In this document: piece after piece, positions 52,050 through 60,430 of the stretch
Numbering within the stretch: the stretch's first letter is position 1
How the letters are laid out: every line of letters starts with the position of its first letter
Source: BA4 sp044376575
GTDB taxonomy: Bacteria; Bacteroidota; Bacteroidia; CAIKAF01
Reading direction: 5' to 3'
Length of the DNA: 64,000 nt
Assembly (NCBI GenBank): GCA_044376575.1
Contig: JBILKR010000002.1
Coordinates: 62,001 to 126,000, forward strand
The notes under the pieces: generated by a model
The model's database searches: none
Seen by the model: the letters and a program-made list of their open reading frames with translations, nothing else
What the model was told of the DNA's origin: nothing
Made by a program: the position numbers and the translations under genes

Positions 52050-52786
52050 GAATGAAATTGTTGCTGATATTTCTCACAGGCCTCATTTACAAGTCCGTTA
52101 AATACGATTTCTCCGTTATTAATTACACAGGCGTGGTCACAAATCTGCATCACATCTCCCATGCTGTGAGAAACAAATACAATCGTTGCGCCATTTTTTT
52201 TAATGTCGTTTATCCGATGATAACACTTTTCCTGAAACCCTACATCTCCCACTGCAAGCACTTCATCAATAATAAGAATATCAGGATCTGCTGCAATAGC
52301 AATTGAAAAAGAAAGTCTTGCTGTCATTCCTGTTGAATATCTTTTTACTTGCATACTGAGTTCGTCTTTTGATAATTCTGAAAAGGCAGCAATCTTCTCA
52401 ATTGACGAATGAATTTGTGAAGTAGAGATCCCCATTAAAATACAAACCAGTTTAATGTTGTCATAGCCGGTAAGTTCTGGTTCAAGACCGGCACCCAGAG
52501 ATAAAATGGGTGCAATTTTACCATTAATTATTACCTTCCCTTGGTCTGGGTGTATGATTCCTGAAATCACCCGCAACAATGTACTTTTACCTGATCCGTT
52601 ACGCCCCAATATTCCGAAACAACTCCCTTTTTCAATATTTAAATTGATATTTTCAAGCACTTTTTTCCTTTCTAAAGCCCCCTTTCCTCCGCGTTGAATC
52701 CATTCCCGGATTGAACTATTCGGGGTTCCGCTTTTCAAAAAAGAAAAGGATACATTTTCTAAATGGATGGCAATACTATTCATCAC
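52046..52786 (-). CDS. ABC transporter ATPase for polysaccharide export (Wzt/TagH-like)
   Basis: 246 residues. Walker A GRNGSGKST (61-69), Walker B ILIIDEVLAVGD (170-181), and the signature YSTGMTARLSFS (150-161), a form typical of polysaccharide exporters in place of LSGGQ. A switch His follows in VFVSHSM. The N-terminal segment upstream of Walker A (SIREWIQRGGKGALERKKVL) is also typical of the Wzt/KpsT/TagH type. The C-terminal carbohydrate-recognition domain seen in E. coli O9a Wzt is absent, as in simpler exporters. It overlaps the transferase gene and lies 3 nt after the permease gene. Confidence 0.93.
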   Translation of the reverse strand: MMNSIAIHLENVSFSFLKSGTPNSSIREWIQRGGKGALERKKVLENINLNIEKGSCFGILGRNGSGKSTLLRVISGIIHPDQGKVIINGKIAPILSLGAGLEPELTGYDNIKLVCILMGISTSQIHSSIEKIAAFSELSKDELSMQVKRYSTGMTARLSFSIAIAADPDILIIDEVLAVGDVGFQEKCYHRINDIKKNGATIVFVSHSMGDVMQICDHACVINNGEIVFNGLVNEACEKYQQQFHS

Positions 52787-52789
52787 ATA

Positions 52790-53560
52790 TTAATAATGAG
52801 CAATAAAGCCCCGTTCTAATTTTTTGAAAATAATTAATCCTGTAATCAAGCAAATAAAAGAAATGAAACACATCGTCATCCATTCAAATATTCCCGGAAT
52901 CTGATGTAGATAAATAATTCCTCTGAATGGCTGAATGAAATGAAATACAGGATTTAGCTGAAGTATCCACTGAATGTTTTCCGGTATTAAATGTAAGGGA
53001 TATGCAATGGGTGTGAAATAAAAAATCGCTGGCATTATTGTATTCCATAATAGACCCACGTCTCTGAAATAAACATTCACAGCACATAAAACAAGTGAGA
53101 TGCCCAGAATAAAAAAAAGATAAAGTAAAATAAGGGGGATGATGAATAACAACTCCAAAGAAGGTTGATATCCTAAATAAATCATTAATCCGGCAAATGG
53201 AATAAGTGTAAATAAAAACTGAATGAGGGATGAAACCATCGCAGACATCGGAAATATCATCGTTGAAACAGAAAGTGATTTTAGTATGGGGGCACCATCT
53301 AAAACCGACTGTATAATCTGTGTTGTGGCCACAGGAAATATACTCCACAATATTAACCCTGTAAGGGCAAATAATCTGTAATTCTCAATTTCTTTAAATG
53401 CAGTACCGAATACATAACTAAAAATGAGCAGGAAAATAAGTGGGTTGATTAATGACCATAACAAACCCAGTAATGAATTTTTATATTTTACTCGAATATT
53501 CTTCCAGGCCAAAGCCCAAATCATATTCAACCCATTCAATGAAAATGCCGGTTGAATCAT
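52790..53560 (-). CDS. ABC-2 type polysaccharide export permease (Wzm-like)
   Basis: 256 residues with six membrane helices. The N-terminal motif AWKNIRVKYKNSLLGLLWSL followed by INPLIFLLIFSYVFG is the ABC-2 polyol-phosphate/O-antigen exporter signature. IAYPLHLIPENIQWILQLNP and NPVFHFIQPFRGIIY match the C-terminal half. Forms the transmembrane channel for glycan passage with the Wzt-like ATPase directly downstream. First gene of the three-gene operon, preceded by a palindrome and promoter element. Confidence 0.94.
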   Translation of the reverse strand: MIQPAFSLNGLNMIWALAWKNIRVKYKNSLLGLLWSLINPLIFLLIFSYVFGTAFKEIENYRLFALTGLILWSIFPVATTQIIQSVLDGAPILKSLSVSTMIFPMSAMVSSLIQFLFTLIPFAGLMIYLGYQPSLELLFIIPLILLYLFFILGISLVLCAVNVYFRDVGLLWNTIMPAIFYFTPIAYPLHLIPENIQWILQLNPVFHFIQPFRGIIYLHQIPGIFEWMTMCFISFICLITGLIIFKKLERGFIAHY

Positions 53561-53569
53561 ATTGTTTTG

Positions 53570-53587
53570 TGATGCATTAATACATCA
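53570..53587. promoter_or_regulatory. Imperfect palindrome before the Wzm-like operon
   Basis: TGATGCATTAATACATCA, symmetric at 16 of 18 positions. It begins 10 nt before the start codon and touches the -7 element at 53586-53593, so a bound regulator would cover the transcription start. No second copy was found in the window. Confidence 0.4.
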
Positions 53588-53593
53588 AAAATA
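53586..53593 (-). promoter_or_regulatory. -7 promoter element for the polysaccharide export operon
   Basis: TATTTTTG on the minus strand, exact TAnnTTTG, 25 nt before the Wzm-like start codon. Confidence 0.45.
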
Positions 53594-53752
53594 GCCTTTT
53601 TGTAAGTATAACTGCGATAAATTAATTAAAAATATACGTTATGAATAGTGGATTGTTTATAAACCACAGATTCTAAAAGAGAATCAACTTTACAGTTGTT
53701 TAATTTAGCATATTGTATTTTTATGAAATAATTGTCTTTTAAATTCTCAACT

Positions 53753-56700
53753 ATGAAAAATGTTGCTTTTGTATTTTGTTTTTTATTTTCAGTCTTAACC
53801 CATGCTATAAACACAGTTCCGAATAATGTTAAGGAATGGAATTCAGAATATCATTTTATTGAAAACAAAGGCCAGATAGTCAATCAAAGCGGTATGATTG
53901 ACAAAAATGTTGCTTTTTATCTTGAAAGAGAAAATACATCTATTTATCTTTTAAAAAATGGTATTGCATGGCAGTTTAATCAGGTGAAATTTCCTGTAGG
54001 ATACAAAACATTAATGAATAAAATAAATCGCACCAAAGCAGAGGAACAGCTACTTGAAAAAATGAAATCGGAAGTGGTTGTGGAAAAATACAGAATGGAT
54101 ATGGAGTTGTTGGATGCTTCGTTGCCCGTTATTAAAACCGAAGAAAAAAGTACTGATTATATTCATTTTGTATCCAGACAAATTGTTGCACATCACTACA
54201 AAAAAGTAGTTTATGAAAACGTGTATCCCGGTATTGATTGGGTAATTTATACCACTGAAGAAGGAATGAAATATGATTTTATTGTTCATCCGGGTGCTGA
54301 TCCTTCGATGATTAAAATGAAATTCAATCATCATTCTGTATTAAAAATAGATCAGCAAGGTCAACTGATACATGCCAATCGCTTAGGACAGTTTACAGAG
54401 AAAAAACCAGTGAGTTTTCAGGGAGATAAAGCTATTGAAACTTCATTTCATTTAGATGGAAACATATTGGGATTTGATGTAGATAATTACAATAAAAATG
54501 AAGAACTTGTTATAGATCCTGCAAGGATTTGGGGTACTTATTATGGAGGTTCTTTAGATGATTATGGATATAGTTGTAATACCGATGCGACCGGAAATGT
54601 ATATTTGGCCGGATATACATTATCCACATCAGCCATTGCATCTGGTGGATATCAAAATACATTGGGTGGAAATTATGATGCCATGCTGGTAAAATTTAAC
54701 AGCAGTGGTGTTCGTCAGTGGGCTACATATTTTGGGGGCACTAATGCTGACTTTTGTTATGCATCAACAGTGGATGCCAGTGGAAATATATTTATTACAG
54801 GTAGTACAATTTCAACTTCAGCTATTGCTTTAGGGGGGCATCAGAATACCTACGGCGGCGGAACAGATGCGTATCTCGCCAAATTTAATCCTAGCGGTTC
54901 TTTGCTTTGGTCAACTTACTACGGAGGAACTACAAGCGACAAAGGATTTGGATGTGCAGCAGATGCCAGTGGTAATATTTATTTATCCGGAGAAACAAAC
55001 TCAACGGCGAGTATATCAACCGCAGGATCACATCAAAGTACAAAAGGAACAAACTTTGACGGATTTTTAGTAAAGTTCAACAGTAGTGGTACGCGTCAGT
55101 GGGCCACATATTACGGGGGTAACGGAGATGATATTGCACGAGCCTGTTTTGTGGACGGAAACAGTAATGTATATATCGCAGGAGAAGCATTGTCAACCAA
55201 TGCTATTGCATCGGGCGGTCATCAAAATTCTATTGCCGGAGGATATGATGCATATCTTGCAAAGTTCAATAGCAGTGGTGTTCGTCAGTGGGCAACTTAC
55301 TATGGAGGAAGCAGCCAGGAAGGCGGAATTTCATGCGTAACTGATGCAAGTAATAACGTTTATCTTGCCGGAAATTCAAATTCATCATCCGGTATTTCAT
55401 CCGGTGGTCACCAAAACACTTTAGGTGGTGGCAATGATGGATTCCTTGTTAAATTCAATGCATCGGGAACACGCCAGTGGGCTACATATTACGGGGGTTC
55501 AGGAGAGGATTTTGGAAGATCGTGCCGTGTTGACGGAAGTGGGAATGTTTTTATGTGTGGTTATACAACATCTACTTCAGCTATTGCTTCGCTTGGCCAT
55601 CAGAATACATACGGAGGTGGATTTAATGATGCATTTGTTGTTAAATTCAACACGTCCGGAACACGACAATGGGCTAGCTATTACGGCGGTACTGCGATTG
55701 ATGAAAGTTATACCTGCGCCATTGATCCTACTGGAAATGTTTACATCACAGGCTATACACAATCAGCCACAGGAATAGGTTCTGGTGGACATCAAAACAC
55801 ATTTGGCGGAAGCAGGGATGGATTTTTGGTGAAATTTTTAGGCACAGCACCAACTATTACTACTGGTTCGATTACCGGTACTTCATTTTGTGCAGGTGAA
55901 GCTGTTGTTGTTCCATTTACCGTTTCTGATAATTTCTTAACAGGAAATATATTTACTGCTCAGTTGAGTGACGCAACAGGAAGTTTTACCACTCCGGTAA
56001 ATATCGGAACATTGAATAGTCCTACTTCTGGAAGTATTAATGCCACAATACCCTCAAACACACCATCCGGAACTGGATACAGAATAAGAGTTACAGGCTC
56101 TGTACCGGTTTCTATTGGAAGTAGTAACGGCTCAAATCTTTCCATATTTGCAAACAATACCGGAACAGCTGTTATTACAGAATGCGATTCATATACATGG
56201 ATAAATGGTACAACATATACAAGCAATAATAATTCTGCAACATATACACTAACCAATATTAACGGATGTGATTCTGTTGTAACTCTCAACCTGACTATTT
56301 TAACTTCTGTAAGAGATACTCAGGTAGTTAATGCATGTAATAGTTATACTTGGTTAGATGGTACAACTTATACTTCATCAACCAATACGCCTGTGTTCAC
56401 AGTAAGCGGAGCACATATTAATAACTGTGATAGTATTTATTACTTACATCTTACCATCATTCCGGTAGATGTTACTGTATCAGAGAATGTAGGAACAATT
56501 ACTGCAGGAAATGCCACAGCAGATGCATATCAGTGGATAGACTGTGATTCGAATACACCAATGGCGGGAGATACGAATCAAACATTTACACCCATCGCTA
56601 ATGGAAGCTATGCTGTTCAAATTACTTCGGGGAGTTGCATTGTTACTTCTGAATGTATTACAATTGATAATGTAGGTTTGGAAAATCAGGAAAATAGTAT

Positions 56701-56923
56701 GATTCAAATGTATCCGAATCCTACACAAGGCGCATTTACTATACAATTAAATGAAGAAGCTAGCTTACGCATAACTGATGCAACGGGAAGAGTTGTTTTA
56801 AAAACAATATTATCAAATACAATAAACTATTTTAATCTTGTCAATGAATCGAGGGGTGTTTATTTCATTTACATTGAAACAGAAAAAAATCAGATTACTA
56901 AAAAATTAATATTGATAGACTAA
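53753..56923 (+). CDS. SBBP-repeat secreted protein with type A T9SS domain
   Basis: 1056 residues. Signal peptide MKNVAFVFCFLFSVLTHAIN, then an N-terminal domain (about 28-265) typical of SBBP proteins (FIENKGQIVNQSG, AFYLERENTSIYLLKNGIAW, VYPGIDWVIYTTEEGMKYDF). Seven ~63-residue SBBP repeats follow (about 260-700), each with [WF]xTYYGG, DASGNVYLAG and FLVKFNSSGTRQWATYYGG-type strands, forming a propeller. After that come an ITGTSFCAGEAV domain, two CDSYTWINGTTYTS-type modules and a type A sorting domain (IQMYPNPTQGAFTIQLN ... ITKKLILID). The ATG at 53753 is chosen over an earlier in-frame TTG (53732) because it directly precedes the signal sequence. Confidence 0.93.
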   Translation: MKNVAFVFCFLFSVLTHAINTVPNNVKEWNSEYHFIENKGQIVNQSGMIDKNVAFYLERENTSIYLLKNGIAWQFNQVKFPVGYKTLMNKINRTKAEEQLLEKMKSEVVVEKYRMDMELLDASLPVIKTEEKSTDYIHFVSRQIVAHHYKKVVYENVYPGIDWVIYTTEEGMKYDFIVHPGADPSMIKMKFNHHSVLKIDQQGQLIHANRLGQFTEKKPVSFQGDKAIETSFHLDGNILGFDVDNYNKNEELVIDPARIWGTYYGGSLDDYGYSCNTDATGNVYLAGYTLSTSAIASGGYQNTLGGNYDAMLVKFNSSGVRQWATYFGGTNADFCYASTVDASGNIFITGSTISTSAIALGGHQNTYGGGTDAYLAKFNPSGSLLWSTYYGGTTSDKGFGCAADASGNIYLSGETNSTASISTAGSHQSTKGTNFDGFLVKFNSSGTRQWATYYGGNGDDIARACFVDGNSNVYIAGEALSTNAIASGGHQNSIAGGYDAYLAKFNSSGVRQWATYYGGSSQEGGISCVTDASNNVYLAGNSNSSSGISSGGHQNTLGGGNDGFLVKFNASGTRQWATYYGGSGEDFGRSCRVDGSGNVFMCGYTTSTSAIASLGHQNTYGGGFNDAFVVKFNTSGTRQWASYYGGTAIDESYTCAIDPTGNVYITGYTQSATGIGSGGHQNTFGGSRDGFLVKFLGTAPTITTGSITGTSFCAGEAVVVPFTVSDNFLTGNIFTAQLSDATGSFTTPVNIGTLNSPTSGSINATIPSNTPSGTGYRIRVTGSVPVSIGSSNGSNLSIFANNTGTAVITECDSYTWINGTTYTSNNNSATYTLTNINGCDSVVTLNLTILTSVRDTQVVNACNSYTWLDGTTYTSSTNTPVFTVSGAHINNCDSIYYLHLTIIPVDVTVSENVGTITAGNATADAYQWIDCDSNTPMAGDTNQTFTPIANGSYAVQITSGSCIVTSECITIDNVGLENQENSMIQMYPNPTQGAFTIQLNEEASLRITDATGRVVLKTILSNTINYFNLVNESRGVYFIYIETEKNQITKKLILID
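54529..55850 (+). repeat. Seven coding SBBP repeats of ~189 bp
   Basis: Seven in-frame units of about 63 codons. The best conserved part is GGHQNT followed by a DGFLVKFN-type strand and the next WATYYGG. Units 4-6 are the most alike. Boundaries are approximate. Confidence 0.9.
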
Positions 56924-56962
56924 TTGTTTTCCTTTATTTTTAAATTTAAAATAAACTATTAA

Positions 56963-56979
56963 AGTGTATTTTATACACT
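56963..56979. promoter_or_regulatory. Palindromic operator before the CotH gene
   Basis: AGTGTAT-TTT-ATACACT, perfect 7+3+7 palindrome, ending 10 nt before the GTG start of the CotH-kinase gene. Same arms and spacing as the palindrome before the Nudix-type regulator (20284-20300), and the flanks also match (ACTATA follows in both). Likely binding site of that regulator or a paralogue. Confidence 0.6.
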
Positions 56980-56989
56980 ATATTTTTTA

Positions 56990-59425
56990 GTGGGAATTAA
57001 ACAAAAATACAAGAGTATTTTATTTACTATCTGTTTTCTAGTTTATCAAACAGTAAATGCCCAGTTTTTTCCCTTCTCTTTTAATCAACAAATACCTGAT
57101 AATAATCAGCCATTTTCTTTTGATCTGAATATTTCCGGATTACCTTTAGCGGTTGATAGTAATTTTGGACTTCATTCAGTTTGCCTGGAATTTAATCATT
57201 TGTCAAGTAAAGATCTTGAAGTAAAATTACAGTCACCTGATGGTACACTAACAACATTGTTTTCTGAAATAGGATGGAATGATACTTCTGTAATTTATCC
57301 TTGTCTTTCTGACTCCGGAAATCCAATATACTGGGGTACTTCACCATTTAATGGGATGTACCGGTCTATGATGCCACTGGGTGTTTTTAATAATCAACAG
57401 AATCCAAATGGAATTTGGAAACTGATTTGTCAGGATAAACAATCCAATAATACCGGAAATCTCGTTTCGGTATCTTTAATGTTTAATCATCAACCGGCAA
57501 AACCTTTTTCATTTGTATCAAGTCAATTACCTATAATTTTATTAAATACATCATCATCTGGTATAAATAATTATAATAAGTCGTTGGTTGAAATGAAAAT
57601 CATTAATGGCGATGATATAAATAATATATCAGATACAATTTATGAATATGATGGATATATTTTAGCAGAGTGGCAGGGATGGTCTAGTGTTGGTAATCCA
57701 AAGAAAAATATTGATTTTGATCTCTCAGATTTGAATGGGATTAAAATTGACGCACCATTATTGGGAATGCCAGCAGAAAATGACTGGGTTTTAAAATCGG
57801 AATTTGTAGACCCTACATTAATTAAAAATTCACTTGTTTATGAATTGGCCAGAGATATTGGAGTGTATGCGCCTCGAACACGCCATTGCGAAGTGATACT
57901 TAACGGCGAATATCTTGGTCTTTATGTATTGATGGAAAAAGTGAAAAGAGACAAAAACAGGTTGAATATTGATAAACTGGATGTCACTGATGTCGCAGGT
58001 GATAATTTATCGGGAGGTTATATTATTGAGATGAATGCAACAGGCAGCCAGCCCGCATGGTATTCGTCTTTCCCGCCGATTAATGATTCTACAACCGAGT
58101 ATGCGGTTGAATTTAAATTTGTAGAACCTGAATCAGATGAAATACTACCTGTACAGGCTAATTATATTCAACAATATGTAACTGATTTTGAAAATGCGTT
58201 GCATGATAGCGATCTAACAAATACGATAAATGGATATAGAAAATATATAGATGTAGAATCGTTTATTGATTTTATGATCATTAATGAATTCTCTGCCAAC
58301 TATGATAGTTATGGAAGGAGTACATATATGTACAAAGAAAATAATTCTGACGGAGGACTCTTACATATTGGTCCGCCATGGGATTATGACAGAACTTTTG
58401 GACTTGACTTTCCAAGTGATTCAGGCTGGGTATGGGAAATTACAAACTATTACTGGCCATTTCCTTTTTGGTGGTCGAAATTATGGACAGACGAAAATTA
58501 TAAAACTCAAGCGGCTTGCCGATGGAAAAGTTTTAGAGAAGAGATCTTAAGCAATGAGAGAATCTTTGATAAAATAGACAGCTTAACTTCGAGAATTAGT
58601 GGTTCGATTGATGCTAATTATTTCTTATGGAAAGAGATTCTGAATGCTCCATACAATCAATATATCGACCAGATGAAGCAGCTCATCAGTAATCGAATGG
58701 AATGGATTGACAATCAGTTTGAAGTTTATCATCCTCAACTCCCTGAATTTATTTTACCTGATGACACAACATTATGTTTTGGTTCAATGTATGATGCATC
58801 ATATAATGGGAATAGTTTTAGTTATAACTGGATTCCCGGACCTGATACTTCAGTTATTCATTTTTATTCATCTGGAATATATAAGCTTCGGGTAACTGAT
58901 AGTTTGGGGTGCTTTCGAGATAAAAAATTACAGGTAGAAGTTATACGCCCTGATGCTTCTTTCAACTATCAATATCTTGATGGTAATGATCTCTATTTTT
59001 TTGAGCCACTGAATAATGATGCCGTTAGTTATGATTGGGATTTTGGAGATGGAGTAATTTCCAATCAAATATCTCTTGAGCATCAGTATCAAACAAACGG
59101 ACAGTATTTAGTTCAGCTTTTAGTAACAGATTCTATAGGTTGTTCAAATACTGATTCTACAATTATTCATGTTAATACCGTAGGGATAGAGAAGATAAAA
59201 ATATTGTCATTCCCCAATCCATTTATAAATATTATTACCATTGTTTCCGATCAGTCTGTTTTTGGATCAAGAATAGATATTTGTGATATACATGGCAGAC
59301 CGCTAAAATCATTTAAAATCTATCAATCAATAACATCTCTTGATTTATCAGATTTTTCATCTGGTTTATATATTATTCAATCAAGCGATGGGATGGTTAG
59401 GGAGTTGAAAATCATCAAGAGATAA
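56990..59425 (+). CDS. Secreted CotH-kinase-domain protein with PKD and type A T9SS domains
   Basis: 811 residues. Signal peptide (about 1-25, cut near VNAQ). A proprotein-convertase P-like domain is at about 28-165 (LEFNHLSSKDLEVKLQSPDG). The CotH kinase-like domain is at about 178-580: HCEVILNGEYLGLYVLMEKV carries the lysine-containing segment, and IGPPWDYDRTFG has the acidic metal-binding residues. A PKD domain is at about 640-725 (YDWDFGDGVISNQISLEHQY), followed by a type A sorting domain (ILSFPNPFINIITIVS ... ELKIIKR). CotH proteins are atypical kinases that phosphorylate spore-coat proteins in Bacillus; a secreted version could phosphorylate surface proteins or glycans. Start is GTG at 56990. 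Confidence 0.92.
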   Translation: MGIKQKYKSILFTICFLVYQTVNAQFFPFSFNQQIPDNNQPFSFDLNISGLPLAVDSNFGLHSVCLEFNHLSSKDLEVKLQSPDGTLTTLFSEIGWNDTSVIYPCLSDSGNPIYWGTSPFNGMYRSMMPLGVFNNQQNPNGIWKLICQDKQSNNTGNLVSVSLMFNHQPAKPFSFVSSQLPIILLNTSSSGINNYNKSLVEMKIINGDDINNISDTIYEYDGYILAEWQGWSSVGNPKKNIDFDLSDLNGIKIDAPLLGMPAENDWVLKSEFVDPTLIKNSLVYELARDIGVYAPRTRHCEVILNGEYLGLYVLMEKVKRDKNRLNIDKLDVTDVAGDNLSGGYIIEMNATGSQPAWYSSFPPINDSTTEYAVEFKFVEPESDEILPVQANYIQQYVTDFENALHDSDLTNTINGYRKYIDVESFIDFMIINEFSANYDSYGRSTYMYKENNSDGGLLHIGPPWDYDRTFGLDFPSDSGWVWEITNYYWPFPFWWSKLWTDENYKTQAACRWKSFREEILSNERIFDKIDSLTSRISGSIDANYFLWKEILNAPYNQYIDQMKQLISNRMEWIDNQFEVYHPQLPEFILPDDTTLCFGSMYDASYNGNSFSYNWIPGPDTSVIHFYSSGIYKLRVTDSLGCFRDKKLQVEVIRPDASFNYQYLDGNDLYFFEPLNNDAVSYDWDFGDGVISNQISLEHQYQTNGQYLVQLLVTDSIGCSNTDSTIIHVNTVGIEKIKILSFPNPFINIITIVSDQSVFGSRIDICDIHGRPLKSFKIYQSITSLDLSDFSSGLYIIQSSDGMVRELKIIKR

Positions 59426-59447
59426 TTTAAATATGTTACATTAATAT

Positions 59448-59455
59448 TACATTTG
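59448..59455 (+). promoter_or_regulatory. -7 promoter element for the 214-residue protein gene
   Basis: TACATTTG, exact TAnnTTTG, 21 nt before the ATG at 59477. Confidence 0.45.
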
Positions 59456-59476
59456 ATAATCTATAATTTATAATTC

Positions 59477-60121
59477 ATGGATACCGCAGAAATAAAAAAA
59501 CAAATTCTTGCTGCAAAAGAAGCAGAGCGCTATGATGAGGCAATTGAATTGACCTCGCAGTTAAATTGGCAAAAGGAGCCACTTGATCCAGAAGTTGCCG
59601 CAGCTTTTTTACAGTCATTCTACTACAAACATGGATCCGATGATGATAAATCTTTAAAAATTGCTGATTTATTCATTGATTTTTATGGTAAAGTTAATGT
59701 GCGTGAAGATTTTGAAGTTATAAAAGCCCGCATCTTCGAAAAAAGAGGTGATAAGTATAAAAAAGAGAATAACTATCAACGTGCCATTGAATTGTATGAA
59801 ACGGCATTTAGTTGGGTAAGAGATGGTAATTATTCAGGTGCTAAAGATCGAATTAGTAAAAAGAAAAAGGAAGCAGAAAGTGAATTAAAGGAAAAAATAG
59901 AGCGTGAAAAAGCAGCTAGAGCAGCAAGATCTGCATTGTTGAGCAGATCGATTGATGAATTTCCTGAGCTATCTTCAGTTGTAAATATATTGAAAAAGAA
60001 TGGGATTGAAACACTTCGTGATTTAGAGAATAATAGTAATTCTGAATTGGATAGTATAAAGGGAATTGGAGGTGATAAAATGAGTATAATTCGTAGTTTT
60101 AAATTAAAACATAATCTATAA
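59477..60121 (+). CDS. Helical protein with C-terminal helix-hairpin-helix
   Basis: 214 residues, cytoplasmic. Residues 1-115 are TPR-like helices (AEIKKQILAAKEAERYDEAI, then YKKENNYQRAIELYETAFSW). A charged coiled coil spans about 115-155 (SKKKKEAESELKEKIEREKA). The last 55 residues (ILKKNGIETLRDLENNSNSE followed by LDSIKGIGGDKMSIIR) are a helix-hairpin-helix pair like that in the RNA polymerase alpha C-terminal domain, a nucleic-acid-binding fold. I recognise no named family with this combination. The small membrane protein gene follows 3 nt later. Confidence 0.82.
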   Translation: MDTAEIKKQILAAKEAERYDEAIELTSQLNWQKEPLDPEVAAAFLQSFYYKHGSDDDKSLKIADLFIDFYGKVNVREDFEVIKARIFEKRGDKYKKENNYQRAIELYETAFSWVRDGNYSGAKDRISKKKKEAESELKEKIEREKAARAARSALLSRSIDEFPELSSVVNILKKNGIETLRDLENNSNSELDSIKGIGGDKMSIIRSFKLKHNL

Positions 60122-60124
60122 GGC

Positions 60125-60313
60125 ATGGCAACGAATGAAAATTGGGCAAAGGTTGTTAAAGAAATAAGCCCGATACTTAGTAAAACAGAATCTCACAAAA
60201 AGAAAGCCAATAAAAAAGAGTTGAAATTTTTAATAATTGCAGGAGGTATTGGATTGGTGGGTGCATTATTCTTTTGGTATCTTATATACAAATTCATCAT
60301 TAGTATGTTTTAA
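60125..60313 (+). CDS. Small single-span membrane protein
   Basis: 62 residues. A basic cytoplasmic part (SKTESHKKKANKKELKF) is followed by one membrane helix (about 38-60, FLIIAGGIGLVGALFFWYLI). No family recognised. The 3-nt spacing to the upstream helix-hairpin-helix gene argues for translational coupling and for a functional pair. The ATG at 60125 is well placed. Confidence 0.75.
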   Translation: MATNENWAKVVKEISPILSKTESHKKKANKKELKFLIIAGGIGLVGALFFWYLIYKFIISMF

Positions 60314-60408
60314 TCTTTAATTGTAGGGTTGTTGTCTCTTTTAGTATTTTTTAAATTGATAAGAATTATACTTTCATCGTCTCATAATTAATTCATGTCT
60401 AATTTTCA

Positions 60409-60416
60409 TAATTTTG
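60409..60416 (+). promoter_or_regulatory. -7 promoter element for the 990-residue secreted protein gene
   Basis: TAATTTTG, exact TAnnTTTG, 14 nt before the ATG at 60431. It lies downstream of an earlier in-frame ATG (60395), which supports the later start. Confidence 0.5.
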
Positions 60417-60430
60417 CGCATATTTTTAAT

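Noticed and set aside
53732..53752. TTG start for the SBBP protein
   Set aside because: Seven residues before a normal ATG and signal sequence; no reason to prefer it.
56934..56956. AT-only hairpin after the SBBP gene as a terminator
   Set aside because: TTTATTTT/AAAATAAA pairing has no GC and a 7-nt loop; it is not distinguishable from AT-rich background.
60395..60430. Earlier Met start for the 990-residue secreted protein
   Set aside because: The -7 element at 60409-60416 lies after it, and the signal peptide begins at 60431.
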